64,000 nucleotides of DNA, taken from assembly GCA_019914995.1 (NCBI GenBank), contig CM034143.1, positions 1,366,501 to 1,430,500 of the forward strand. The letters run 5' to 3'. Shown here one piece after another: positions 25,151 through 37,077 of this stretch (its first letter is position 1; every line of letters begins with the position of its first letter). The translations under genes were made by a program, and so were the position numbers. The notes under the pieces are model-generated. The model ran no database searches. It had not been told where the DNA came from and worked only from the letters and a program-made list of their open reading frames with translations. The DNA comes from Acanthochlamys bracteata. Its lineage: Eukaryota; Streptophyta; Magnoliopsida; Pandanales; Velloziaceae.

Positions 25151-27638
25151 TTCATGTAGCTAACCAATATAATTATCACACATATGGAATTCTAAAATAT
25201 GGGTGACGTCGGTTTATTTTTATTGGTTTAGAAGTTGTGTTTATATCTAAGAACGTCCAGCAAGCAAGTTGGTTTATTACTCTAGCTGTTTGTTTCGTAC
25301 AGGAATCAAGAGATATACTCAGCGTTAGTAAGCCACGTATACAATCCTTTAAAGTTTTCCTGAGGTGGCTTCTTTTAATCAGTTGGTTAGCAGTTCGGTG
25401 TAATTAAGTGCTTACAGAAAAACAAGAGAATTGTGGGTTGGAGCCAGACTGGCAACAGCTGTACTATAGCATCGGTTCACAAGAAGCTAACGCTCGATTC
25501 CAAGCTTAGCTGGACGAGTGGTCCCCACCTCTTCCGGGAATAATCATTCTTTGTTGTTTGTAAGAATTTTTTCTTTAATTTTATAACTAATTTTTCTGAA
25601 CAACTCTTATTTCTTTTCTTTTTGTTTGAGAAAAATTTCCGAATACAAGATTTTAAAGAAAAATTGATGTAAATCCTTTCGAAGAAAAAGAAAATTATTT
25701 AGTAATAAACTAATAATTAGTTGCTTAACATCTTGTGTCGTGCCTGCGATGATTAAGTTATTGTTTTTTCTAAAAATAAGTTTCAAATAAATTTTTATAT
25801 AATTTTACTCACAAACTTAATTACTTATTTATTTTTAAAAACTCTTAAAACCTTATTTTGGATCACTTTGTGAAAAATAATAAGACACTTACAATGTGTT
25901 TATTTTCAACTCTAAAATGATGGATTTTTGTTATTAAAATTAAATTATTAAGAATGAATTACAGTAAATACTATTATTAAAATTTAATTTAATTTTTTTA
26001 AAAAATAAATTAGAAATAATTTTTTATGAAAGCAAGCAAGCTGTAAGTAAGGTGAGAAAACTCGCTCTTAAGTAAATATCGACCTTTCTATAACGGAGAT
26101 GTCATAAAAAAACGGCGAAGCCTAGCTTGTTGTTCCAAAGTGCAGCAATGTAACCTGTAACGTGTAACAAATTCTCCAGTTGCCTCCTTGTTAAACAGAT
26201 AATACGGTCCATTGGATTTCTTATATCTAGAGACGTATAGGAGTGTTTTATTTTATTTTATTTTTTTATACTTTATAAATTGTTAAATAAATTTTATAAA
26301 ATATTATAAAAAATTTATTAAAAAATATAGAAAATTTATTTGTTAGAAATACAATGTCAAACACTCTCGCTGATTTTTTTTTTTTCAATATTTATTATTT
26401 AAACTCACTTTTAATACAAAATAAATATAAAAATTATTTTATATCAAAATTAAAGTTTAATTTCAAATTTATTTTCTACATTTATATCATAAAATAATTT
26501 TAATACTAAAATAAATATATCTTACTTGCAGTCACATTTAATTTAAAAACTTTTGAAGATGAACATCCAAAAAGTTTAGAGATAGTTTGGTAACATGTTT
26601 TCGAAAAACACTTTCTAATTTTTTCAGTTTACGCTTCCAAAAAAATTTATAATATTTTATAAAATTTATTTAAATTATAAAAATATAAAAAGTTTTATAT
26701 TATAAAACTTTATTATTATTTATTTTTATTTTATTAAATAAAATAAAGATATTTTTCAAAAAACTCTCAAATGCCTTGTTAGTTTGGCTCTTTTCACGTA
26801 GATGTGATACATTTCTACTATTAGATTTCTATTCTAACCATCATGATAGGAAAGCATTTGAGAATACTTTTAAAATAAAGAATATTTTTTTAAAATGATC
26901 TCTATTTTTATGATATAATAAAATTAATAAAAATATGTAAATAAAAAAATTTTACTATGTAAATTTTTTTATATTTTTTAAATTTTAAAATATTTTTTCT
27001 AAATATTTATAAAAAATATATTAAAAAGATGAAATAAAAAATTAAAAGCTATTTTTGAAGTAATCAATTCTAAAGGCCCCATATAGTCGGCGGAACGTTG
27101 TAACTTGTAAGTACTTATATTCTCTCCAAGCTTTTGAAAATTTAACGAATAAAGTTACCTCAGTTCTTTGATGAATATCTGTAAGAAACAAAATCGAACA
27201 CGTTGATGTGCTTGCTGGTGTCCTAGGTAGTTGGTAAGCTGCCACCGGTTAATTTTGAATACATTTCAAAAGAGTTTATGGACTGGGCCGTCTTTAAGAG
27301 CTTGAGTACAATTTAGGCCCGTTGAGCCTACAAACTCCACAATAGACCGTTATTAATAACGGGCCTTCGTAACACCTGTGCAAAAGACAGAGGGGTATTA
27401 TAGTCATTACAGTAAACATTCCACTTGCATTGCGTTACCAGCAAAGCAATTCTGTCCGGAAAAATGGATTCTCGAATTCATCGAAGACAAAAGTTTTCCT
27501 CAAAATTCTTTTATAAAGTTTTCCTCCAATGCGGAGAAAGCTCGTTTCCTGAAATTCTCCGTTATCTCTTTGATTCATTCTGTAATCAAGCTGAAAGCTT
27601 GAATCCATCATTTATTTGCGGCAGCGGCGGCGGCGTTG
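25151..27638. other. Intergenic region with several AT-rich repeats, promoter of the hydrolase
   Basis: AT-rich repeat-like blocks occur at about 25560-26050, 26230-26365, 26380-26540, 26585-26780 and 26850-27065. Some have borders such as TTTGGTAAC and CAAATGCC. The last 350 bp is a likely promoter and leader. No gene seen apart from a short upstream frame (see findings). Confidence 0.45.
27284..27362. promoter_or_regulatory. TGGGCC motif and 16-bp palindrome before the hydrolase gene
   Basis: TGGGCC lies at 27284-27289. A perfect palindrome CCGTTATTAATAACGG lies at 27347-27362, about 280 bp before the start codon. Role inferred from position only. Confidence 0.35.
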
Positions 27639-30600
27639 ATGAGTTCCAACGTAGGATGCAGTTGTAGTCGGCCAATAGTTTGGGCTCCTGCCAGCCGCCG
27701 GTCAACGGCACAACCGATAATCTCTAGACCGTTTGAGGTAACCCTTTGACTTTGATTAGTTTGCATTCCCGAAACTATTGCCCATTGTTTTACCTACATA
27801 TATTTTCATTTCTAGAATTTTGATGAATTCTAGTTACTTGGTTTCGAATCTGCGGTAATGTGGCAGCATAGTGTTATATTGTAGCATGTTTTAGCAAACA
27901 TGGGGTAGTTAGTTTTATGTGGGAGTTCGAGAAATTGTTTTATAAGCTTTGTTGAGAATATTGTATACGCAGCTGAAGTGTTGGTATTCTTTGGCTTACA
28001 GAATGATTGAATTATCGGAATGGGAAGGAGGTCGATAGCATTGCACAAGATGTGTAGTGCAATCTGTGGGAACTTGTTAAACTTGATTATGGGAAGGTGT
28101 AGCTTATGTAATACAGAATAGAAGTTATAAGCTTGCAAATTGAGAGGAAAGCGTCTAGAAATAAGTAATTACCAGCATGACTGTGAATAAATATGTGGAA
28201 TTTAACCATTTATAGCTTGCTATTCGTATCCATTACCTCCATTTTCTAGTATCTATTGATGATTATTCAGATAAAGATACATGCATGCCAATCTAAGAAA
28301 CAAACAATTTGACCATTAAAATGAAGTTAAGATCATCATGGCTGAGCCTTGGTAGATTGGGATTTAGTTTTCCAATGCAACATTGGTTACCTACAGTTAT
28401 TTGGTTTTGCACTTTATGTCGTGTTTGCCTTTTAAGTTGCAAATGGTCTAAAGAGAGTTCCATTCAAGCTGAAGTAGTATTTCATTTTTTTTGCTTTTAG
28501 GTTGAGAGACTTCTTATAAGACGATTGTCTTTTCCAATAACCTCGAGGACCTCCTCCACCTTTCATGGGAAATCATGCACTCGCATGGCTCTAGTAGATG
28601 AGCGAGTTACACGTTCCCAAAAGATCATTAAACCTAGCTCAGTGCTGGTAACTTTTCGGGAAGCTTTAAGTTCAATGGCTTATATGATAACGCACTTTAT
28701 TGTGTTTTTGGAATCTCAATTAGCCATATTCACCTCATTCTAGCTGTTCTCTAATTGATCGCTACCTCACCTTATAATTGTTTCATTTTCTTTCAAATTT
28801 TTACAGGGTTATGATCTAGTCCAAGGGAATCTGGTGAGTTCCCTCAGCGATTGGTATTTCATTTAAAATTTTTTGCTTTATTGTGTATGCTACATAAATG
28901 TGTTTTCCGTCAATGCTTATGGCTTTTGTCAATATCTCCTCCTAATGCTCTTATGTGATAGCTCATTATTTTGTAACAGAAGCAGATATTTTGCCTCTCC
29001 TTAATTTCGTTGTGTATGTAGTTCCTTAGATCCGTAATTGAACAAGTTTGGGAATTTTCCCCAGAGCAATAGTATTATTATGTTTAAAAAACTAAGGCAG
29101 ATAAGCTCCTTTGAAAAGTGAATAAGCAAAGTTGCATTTGAGTAAAGTTTGTGATATGCTAACATTTATGAGATTATAGTTATTAACGGATATATCGCTT
29201 GGTACTTCTATATGGCACACAAAAATTCATCTAGAAAAAGCTTTCACAACTCCAAACTCCTCCTGTTTGGATGCAGCTTTAGTATTTTAATTGTGCATAT
29301 CAAGGTTTGAAATATTTTGGCAATTTTATGCAATATAATTTCTAAACCATCTCATGTGATTATTGCTTGGCATTCTCTCATGACATTGAAACAACTGGTG
29401 CATGGAAACTATCAGATTTAGAAACCTTATTCCTACCATATAGAATGATGAATAAGAACTGAAACAGTATACTTTTCCTTCTTCCTTTGTATTATGCCAA
29501 TAGCTCTATAGCTTGACAGGTCCAAAACCTAATTAAGATTTTAGCCACCCATGTTCATTTCTGTATCTGATCTTTGTTCCTACTACATTCTGTGTTGGAA
29601 TTGTTTTCAAGAGAGTCTTATTAAGCTATAATTTGAATATAATGGAAGCCAGATACTATTGGGTGCAGTTCTCTGGCCATGAAGTGAGGTAGTTACAAAG
29701 TAATGAAATTGTGTGCTGGTGCCTAAATTATGGAACTTCTCCTTGTGTAGTACATCTGTGATAAATTATGATAAAACTTGGTAGATGGGTTCTTGATGCC
29801 AAAGTAAGTTAATATATTTGCCTGATGCCCATAATGAAACTTCTCATATAATTTTTGTTAAAACGTATAACTACGTATTAGTTATTATTTCTACAGTATC
29901 TAGAGATCATGTGGTTATCCTTTTTCGGATGCAGTGCCATATGCATGGCCACATGCATCGGTATATCTGAAAGTCAATTGTGCCTCTATCTGTCAAATTC
30001 TTTTTTCTTCATGCTGATACTAATTTAAGGCCACTTCTGCCTGCATTCCTTTGTTTTCCATTCTTGGTACTCCTTAAATTTTCTTCACTTTTATCTAGCA
30101 ACTTTCATGTGTTTATTACTTTATATCCGTACTTCGCTTTAGTTTTGGAAATACAAGGTATTATGTCTTTTTGTATGTGTCTGGGTGGTGTATTGAATCA
30201 TAATTCTGTTTATAGTATAGGTCCTTCACTTCAAGTTCTGAAATGCCTTATGCGATCTTTTCCCTCATTGACTTATTTAATCCATCTTATATAATGTCCT
30301 GGTGATTTAAAATAACTATGTTGTACAGGTAAGTTGGAATTCATATGCAGATAAGTCTATTCCTGATCCACCAACTGCCGTTCTACTTCACGGGATTCTT
30401 GGTAGCAGGAAAAATTGGGGTGTGTATTACTATTAAACAAATATCTACTGTCCTTTTGTGTGTAGCTTTTGCAATTTTCTGTCAAATGTTATTAAGATAC
30501 TTTTGTTGGAGTATTCTGCAAAAGACATTATAGAGCATGCATGTAATACGTTGAAGAATATGCAGTCATGATTTTCTTGCTGTTATTCACCCCAAATGCA

Positions 30601-33600
30601 TCTAACAAGCACCTAACTCTTGTAACATCTGCCAAGTTTCATTTATCTGTTAATTTTCGTCAACTATGTGGAACTTTGTAAAGATCTTTTGCTTGTAAGA
30701 AAGTATGAGTTAATTCCAATCTTTTGTCACGTATCAATCTTGCAAGGAGCATATGTAAATAAATTTGTTGGCTTTAAATATTCTTTTGATTTGCATAACC
30801 ATTGTTGTCCGCTTCAAACTTTGTCTATGACAATATGTGGTGTCTATCCTTAGAAGAACTCTTTGTTTACATCTTCAGCTAGAAGTTTTTAAGCCAGATC
30901 TCATATGTGAAATATATTGCTAAATTGTCAGAGGACATGACTAGAAGCTGTGAACTCTTCTTCCTTGGAAGGCCCTTTTTTTATTACTTTGTGTTCAATG
31001 CTTAAATTTGTCATGTTTCTCAGGATCTTTTGCAAAGCGGTTAGCGCAGGAGTTTCCCATGTGGCAGGTACTCAAAATGGGCCTTTTGAAGTTACTAACC
31101 TATGATTGCTACTTCATTTTATGCATGTATCTTACGCAGTTAGTGATTGCAGTTTCTTTTAGTTGATTTACGATGCCATGGAGATTCCACATCAACGAGA
31201 ATGCAAGGTCCAAATACTGTTGCCTCAGCTGCCCTTGATGTTCTGAAACTTGTGAGTATGACATTATCATATTGACTATTTAGTTTGACAAGATATAGAT
31301 CTGGTTTAGAAGGTTTCTAGAGCTTTTTGGGTATTCACACTCATGCGCTTTATAGGTCGTAAGATCAATATCAGCATATGTTGCAATTAAGTTCCTTGCT
31401 ACGTAGTGCATTAGATCTAGAGGATTAATCAGCATTCGTCTCAAATTTGAAACAAAGATATAGGAACATTGTGGACTCTATGATTTCTCTCATTAAATTA
31501 ATTTAAATATGAAAAAGGAAACGCCTCTTGAAATTTTGGTCTTTTTATTTTATGGTTCATTAGAAAATTTCCGTCTTCTGGTCTTGTCATGATGTATGTG
31601 GTGAGATTTGCATTTTCCTCATGAATCAGGTTCGACAGCTTAGAGTAACCCCTAGAGTCTTGGTTGGTCATAGCTTTGGAGGCAAAGGTATTCGTACCAC
31701 CCTCCTGTGTTTGACCACATTGTATGTTTTAATCATGTTATAAGCTTATTGTGCTTCTTATGGCATGCAATTTCCAGTGGCCTTGAGCATGGTTGACCAA
31801 GCTGCAAAACCTCTCGCTCGACCTGTCAGGGTAAGATTGATATCGATGTATTTGCCAAAAGTTGTCATTATCGTGCCCATGAGAATTTTGCTGTTTATAA
31901 AATCTAATAGGAACTTAATGATTCTTTTAATTTTCAACTTATATTCTTTATTAAATTCCGAAGGTCTGGGTTCTTGATGCTACTCCTGGAAAAGTCCGTG
32001 CTGGTGCAGATGGTGAAGATCATCCTGGTGAATTGATTACCTTCCTCCGTAAAATGCCAAAACAGGCATGGTTTCTTTGTCCCAGAAATTAGTATTCAAT
32101 GAAATTTTGACAAACCACGTTTTCCTTTGTATGTCCTTGAAGCTATTTTTGAATATCTTATTTCAAATGCCAACTGTTGCACTAAATTATGTCTAAATAA
32201 CTTGTTATTCTTCTGCAACATGTGAAAAATATTGGCTTTGCATTTTGGATAATGCCTAGTGATTCTATATACATCTTCAGTTGATTATTACCTATCTTAT
32301 TGTACATATTATTCATTAAGAGCATTGCTGAAGCTATTTGTTTGTACGTTTTTGGCAGGTTGCTTCAAAGAAGGAAGTATCAAGTGCACTTCTTCAAGAA
32401 GGTTTTTCTGCAGATGTAGCACAGGTATGTCAAAATTGTAGTTGCTTTTAATATGGGACCACTATGGCTGCTGTTTGCAGAGGAAGAACAATAAGATGCT
32501 AAGTACCTGTAATAAAGGAGACGTAATGGTGTTTTTTGTATATCAACCAAAAACAAAAATATAAAATGTACTACTTAGTACAAGTAATACTACTTTTGTA
32601 AAAGACTGATAGAGTTTTGTTTGCAATTTCCATTTTGGTTAAGTACTATTTCATCTGGAAGTTGACATCCATGATTGTGTGGTACTCACAAAGACCTAAG
32701 GGACGTTTGGGAATGCTTAAAAGGAGCTTTTCTAGGATGAAGTTTATTTTGAGGCTTTCAGGAAACTAGCTTGACTTCTTATACCTAAAAAAAATTATAC
32801 ATGTGAAGATTCTACGACATACAATTCACATGTACTTTCCAAAATTTTAAAAATATTTTTTAAAATACCGTAGAAGGTTTATTGAGAAACATGAAAGCTT
32901 TTTTTGGAATGAAAAGCAGCGCGGAACGCATTACCAAACACCCCATATGGTCCTCTGTGGCCTGCAGATCTATATACTTGCTTTAGGGTTTGGTCTTCTG
33001 AATGTGAAAATTTTCATGAAACATGATAATTCTCCCACTCCACAATAATCATAAATTTAAGATTGGTGCTTGTAGTCAAATTGTTCATTCTTGCGTTACT
33101 AAAGCATCTTATATCCAAATGTTTAGTAAACAATCTTGGTAACTGTAACAATTCTTTTGGTCCATTCTATCCCTATAATTGTGTTGGGCCATTATTTTAA
33201 GCAAATGGCATAGAAATTCTTAATTAGAACCAGGATAAACATTGAAAGCTGTTTTTCAAATTTGAGGTTAAGTGTATTGTTTGGAAAACATGAGGATGAA
33301 GGCACACCGCTCATGATTATGTTATTGTCATTACAGTGCACTGTTTTATGTTACCTGAGTAGCTAATTATTTGTCACCTTTGTTTTTCAAATCTCTTATA
33401 TGTACTAGTGGGTTGTCACAAACCTCCGGCCAGCACTTCATTCCAGTTCATCATCACCAAGCTTTTCATGGATCTTTGACCTTGAGGGCATTGCAGAAAT
33501 GTACGAATCTTACGAAGAAACTAATCTGTGGTATGATGACAAACTTTCTCTTGTTGGTTTATATGATCCTAGCAAATTTGGATGACCTAGTTTATTCTGT

Positions 33601-33963
33601 ATTTTTTTTTCAGGAAAATTGTGGATGATGTTCCCCGAGGTGTTCATGTGAATTTCTTGAAGGCAGAGAGGAGTTTGCACAGGTGGGCTCTTGAAGATCT
33701 TCAGCGGATCCATACTGCAGAGGAATTAGCTTATGATGAAGCAGCCGGGGTGGAAATGCATGTTCTTGAAGATGCTGGACATTGGGTAGACGAATTATTC
33801 AATCCGTCTTCTTCACATATCTAGCTTCTTTCAAGGTTCAAGCTCTATTCAGCTTTGATCAGCAATGTTTTTCATTCTTTCTTTCCAACAGGTCCATGCT
33901 GACAACCCAGACGGATTATTCAGAATTCTTTCATCCTCATTTGAAGGTGTTAGACTACTATAA
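27639..33963 (+). CDS. Alpha/beta hydrolase, ABHD11-like, probably organellar
   Basis: Thirteen coding exons: 27639-27737, 28501-28647, 28807-28833, 30329-30419, 31024-31067, 31153-31251, 31630-31687, 31778-31830, 31964-32065, 32359-32424, 33409-33530, 33614-33785 and 33892-33963. Phases agree throughout; the product is 383 residues. LLHGILGSRKNWG (about 110-122) is the oxyanion-hole region. GHSFGG places the nucleophile at Ser184. GHWVHADNPDG gives the catalytic His near 359. The acidic member is not assigned. The first 35 residues are rich in Ser and Arg with few acids, suggesting a plastid or mitochondrial presequence. The substrate is unknown; relatives are serine hydrolases of the ABHD11 group, and the Arabidopsis counterpart is probably At4g10030. 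Twelve introns, eleven GT-AG and one (after 32065) GC-AG. Confidence 0.92.
32700..32945. repeat. Dispersed repeat in intron 10 of the hydrolase
   Basis: The block starts GGGACGTTTGGGAATGC and ends ATTACCAAACACCCC, so its borders are roughly complementary (TTTGG/CCAAA). It belongs with the repeats starting CGTTTGGGATTG. Confidence 0.45.
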
Positions 33964-36349
33964 TTATCACTCCAGGAACTGTAAGTAGAGCTGTAAAGGA
34001 TGGAAATAGATTGAAGGCAGTCACAGTTTAGGTATGTATACCTGTGACCATTTGTTTATTCTTTTTTCATGGTCTGGCAAGTTGTCCTTGTAGGCCTTTA
34101 CATAGAGGTCATCTAAAAGTCGTAGAACATTACTGGAATCCGTGACTGTTCTTGTTCACTAGAAAATTGTGAAAGAGAGATTCCCATGCGAGCTTTGTGT
34201 ATGTCCTGGGTAGTTTAATTATGCGGAGTATCCACCGGTTCTACATATTTAGAATGAAAAGCAAAGTGGTTTGATATGCTTTCGAGCTTGACTAGGATTC
34301 AGTTTAAATACCCTATCCAAGTTGGCTTCTGAGTTGAACACCAACTGCTCTAGTCAATTTATATTCGAGGCGCATTTATTTATAAGCATATATGTTTAAA
34401 AACCAACTTATTTTGAAGTCACTTTTAAGGTTTGACGACATTAATTGAATAACACTAGATGTTTTGAAGTGTTTATTAAAAATAAGCTTTATAATAATAA
34501 AAATATTTTAAATTTAAAAAAAATAAATCTTATTTTTTTATTTAAAAAATAATTAATAATAAAATTATATGATAAAATTTTTGTTGTATTTTTAAATAAA
34601 AAAATAATTTATAAAATATTGTAAAAATTTTATTGAAAAAATGTAAAATAAAAGTTTTTCCAAACATCCGCTAATATTTAGGAACCACTATTAGACTATT
34701 TCCATGACATGTGAAATTATATTTATAGAGTTTGTGGTTGTGGGTATGATCCATTAGATTCTTTGTAGTCAGCGTTGATATTCGAAGTGTTTCTTTTAAT
34801 TTGTCCTTGGTTCACAGAAATGGGTGAAAAGTTTTTTAAGTATTCCATGCGCTAGCTACAGATACACAAACGCTACACCTAGATGGATGGTCTTCCAAGT
34901 CTGAAGTCTATTTCAATTTGCTCTTTCTTAAGAGCGCGTTTGGCTTTCCACTTCTCCGACGGAACTTTTTAATTTCTATTTTATATTTTTTAATATATAT
35001 TTTATAAATATTTAAAAATTTTATTTATAATTTTAGAAAATATAAAAGAATTTTACATAATAAAATTTTTTATTATATATTTTTATTATTTTTAAAAATA
35101 AAAAAATAAAATTTATTTTAAAAAAAATACTTTTTATTTCAAAAAAATTTTATTTCATAATCAATAGAAATGCCTCTTTATACACACCAGGACATCCATA
35201 CCAAAGGCGTGTGTTATTTATTTGAAAGCGATTTCACTAAATTAAATTTACACCAAATATATTTGAAGTAACTTTTCTAAAAATTATTCTCAAATTTTTT
35301 ATTATTTTAAATAAGAAAAAATAAATTTGCGATTTCACTAAATTAAATTTACACCAAATATATTTGAAGTCCTAAACATGTAAGAGGACGTTTGTCGTTG
35401 CGATTGAAATATTTATTATTTTAAATAAGTATTTTATATTTTTAAAATAATTTTTTATAATTTTTTAAATTTAAAAAATAAACATAAGTTATATATATAA
35501 ATTATATATATATATTTATATTTTTTAAATTAAAAAAATAAATTCATTTTTATAATGATGAGAGCATGAGATTAATATTAAGAGAACGTTTAGGAGTATT
35601 TTGAATTGGAGTTTTTTTAAAATAGAAAGTTTTTTTTAAAAAACTAAATCTTATTTTTTATCTAAAAAAATTAAAAATGAAAAATAAAAAATCTTATGCA
35701 CTAAAATTTTTTAGGGTGATCTAGTAAACCTTTAATAATTGGTTTTAAAAAGCATATATATTCAAACATAATAAAGTAATAAACTTTTTAATAATTGGCC
35801 ACTATATATATTCATTATTGAGATTTATTAGGGTGATCTAGTAAAGATTGCAGTGGACTTCCGTTCATCTGCTTAAATCTTTTGATCGTGTGATTCATTT
35901 ATATGGTATCAAAGCTCGAGATTTTAGTAATTAAATCCTAATGTACTTCAAATTTTAAATTTAATCCTTAAATTCTTCACCAAGAAAAAAAAAGTTGCTT
36001 ATGTGTGTTTATAACATTGATCACAAATTGAAGTCGGCAATATTATTCAGCAAAATGTAATAATAATATAATAATAATAATTTTATTATTTTTATTTAAA
36101 AATAATAATAAATAATAGTAAGATTTTATTATATAAAATTTTATATATATTTTAAATTTTTAAATAAATTTAATAAAAACTATAAAAAATTTATTAAAAA
36201 ATGTGAATTTAAAAAATTAAAAAATATTTTTATATAACGTAATCTCAAACGTTCTCCTAAATCATCCACTTCAAATTCTTCGCAATTCAAATACAAACAT
36301 AAACTCCTCCCTCCAAAAAATCTTGCAAAGGCTTTTCTGAACAAAAATA
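33964..36349. repeat. Intergenic region rich in AT repeats, tandem duplication and an LTR fragment
   Basis: The first 300 bp is the hydrolase 3' UTR. AT-rich repeat-like blocks occur at about 34375-34680, 34930-35175, 35580-35710 and 36020-36260. A 42-bp perfect direct repeat starts at 35228 and again at 35329. A short (AT)n run lies near 35500. An LTR remnant is listed separately. Confidence 0.45.
35800..35920 (+). repeat. Fragment of a TRIM/LTR element with primer-binding site
   Basis: TGGTATCAAAGC at 35904-35915 is one base from the plant tRNA-iMet primer site. The sequence before it (CTTAAATCTTTTGATCG) resembles the 3' end of TRIM LTRs. TAGGGTGATCTAGTAAA occurs twice, near 35712 and 35828, which may be a repeat within the remnant. 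No second LTR or target duplication found. Confidence 0.45.
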
Positions 36350-36792
36350 ATGAACAGGCAAGAGGTACCCCGCTTGCCAATTTCAGGGATCAGCACTGCT
36401 GCTGGTGATGGCGATAAACGGTACAAGGGCGATCATCGTCGGAAATGGGGAAAATGGGTATCAGAAATACGCGTTCAGGATAGCAGGACAGGTTATGGCT
36501 GGGATCGTTTCCTACGCCAGAAGCAGCTGCGGTGGCGCATGATGGTGCAGTTGTCCTCATACGCGGTCCGGGTGCACCGAGCACAAAGCTCAACTTCCTG
36601 GACCGTGCTGGTTTATCCATTAGTAATACAATGACGGCGAGGTCTGTGCAGAGAGTTACGTCGGATTCTGGCATGGCTGTTGATGCTGAGATGATTATGC
36701 AGAGATCTGAGAGATGGCTGACGAACTCTGTCATGGCAGGTGAACCTGAGATGATGGCGAGGAGATCGGAGACTTGGACAAGGCAATTTTGA
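36350..36792 (+). pseudogene. Broken AP2/ERF (DREB-type) transcription factor gene
   Basis: From ATG 36350 the frame reads into an AP2 domain: KRYKGDHRRKWGKWVSEIRV. A one-base loss near 36475 shifts the frame, and an adjacent TAG appears in the original frame position. The rest of the domain continues in another frame: DRLWLGSFPTPEAAAVAHDG and RGPGAPSTKLNFL. After it, ARSVQRVTSDSGMAVDAEM resembles the block that follows the AP2 domain in DREB/ERF groups II-III. The usual KGVRRRKWG is changed to KGDHRRKWG, at residues that contact DNA. A functional protein is unlikely. The gene has no intron, as expected for this family. A sequencing error at one base would not explain the changed residues. 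Confidence 0.8.
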
Positions 36793-37077
36793 GTGGCTAT
36801 GAAGCGGCAGCGGAGGTTTAGATGCTGATGGAATGTGCCGGATGACGGCTGTGAATTCACGTCAGGAGACATTTCTGTAGATGATATGGAGATCTATATG
36901 TAGCAGCTGATCATGACATAATTCAAATTTCAGAACAACAGAAATTTATTCTGAGTACACGAAAATACACAAGTTCATATTTCGATTAAAATAAAATCAT
37001 TGGAAGATTGTCTAGATCAGTAGATAAAGGACACTCAGCTGCGTTTTGCATTATAAATGCAACAATTCCACTTCTTT

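Noticed and set aside
36390-36872. 160-codon minus-strand frame over the ERF relic
   Set aside because: It is antisense to the AP2 domain, which explains the sequence much better.
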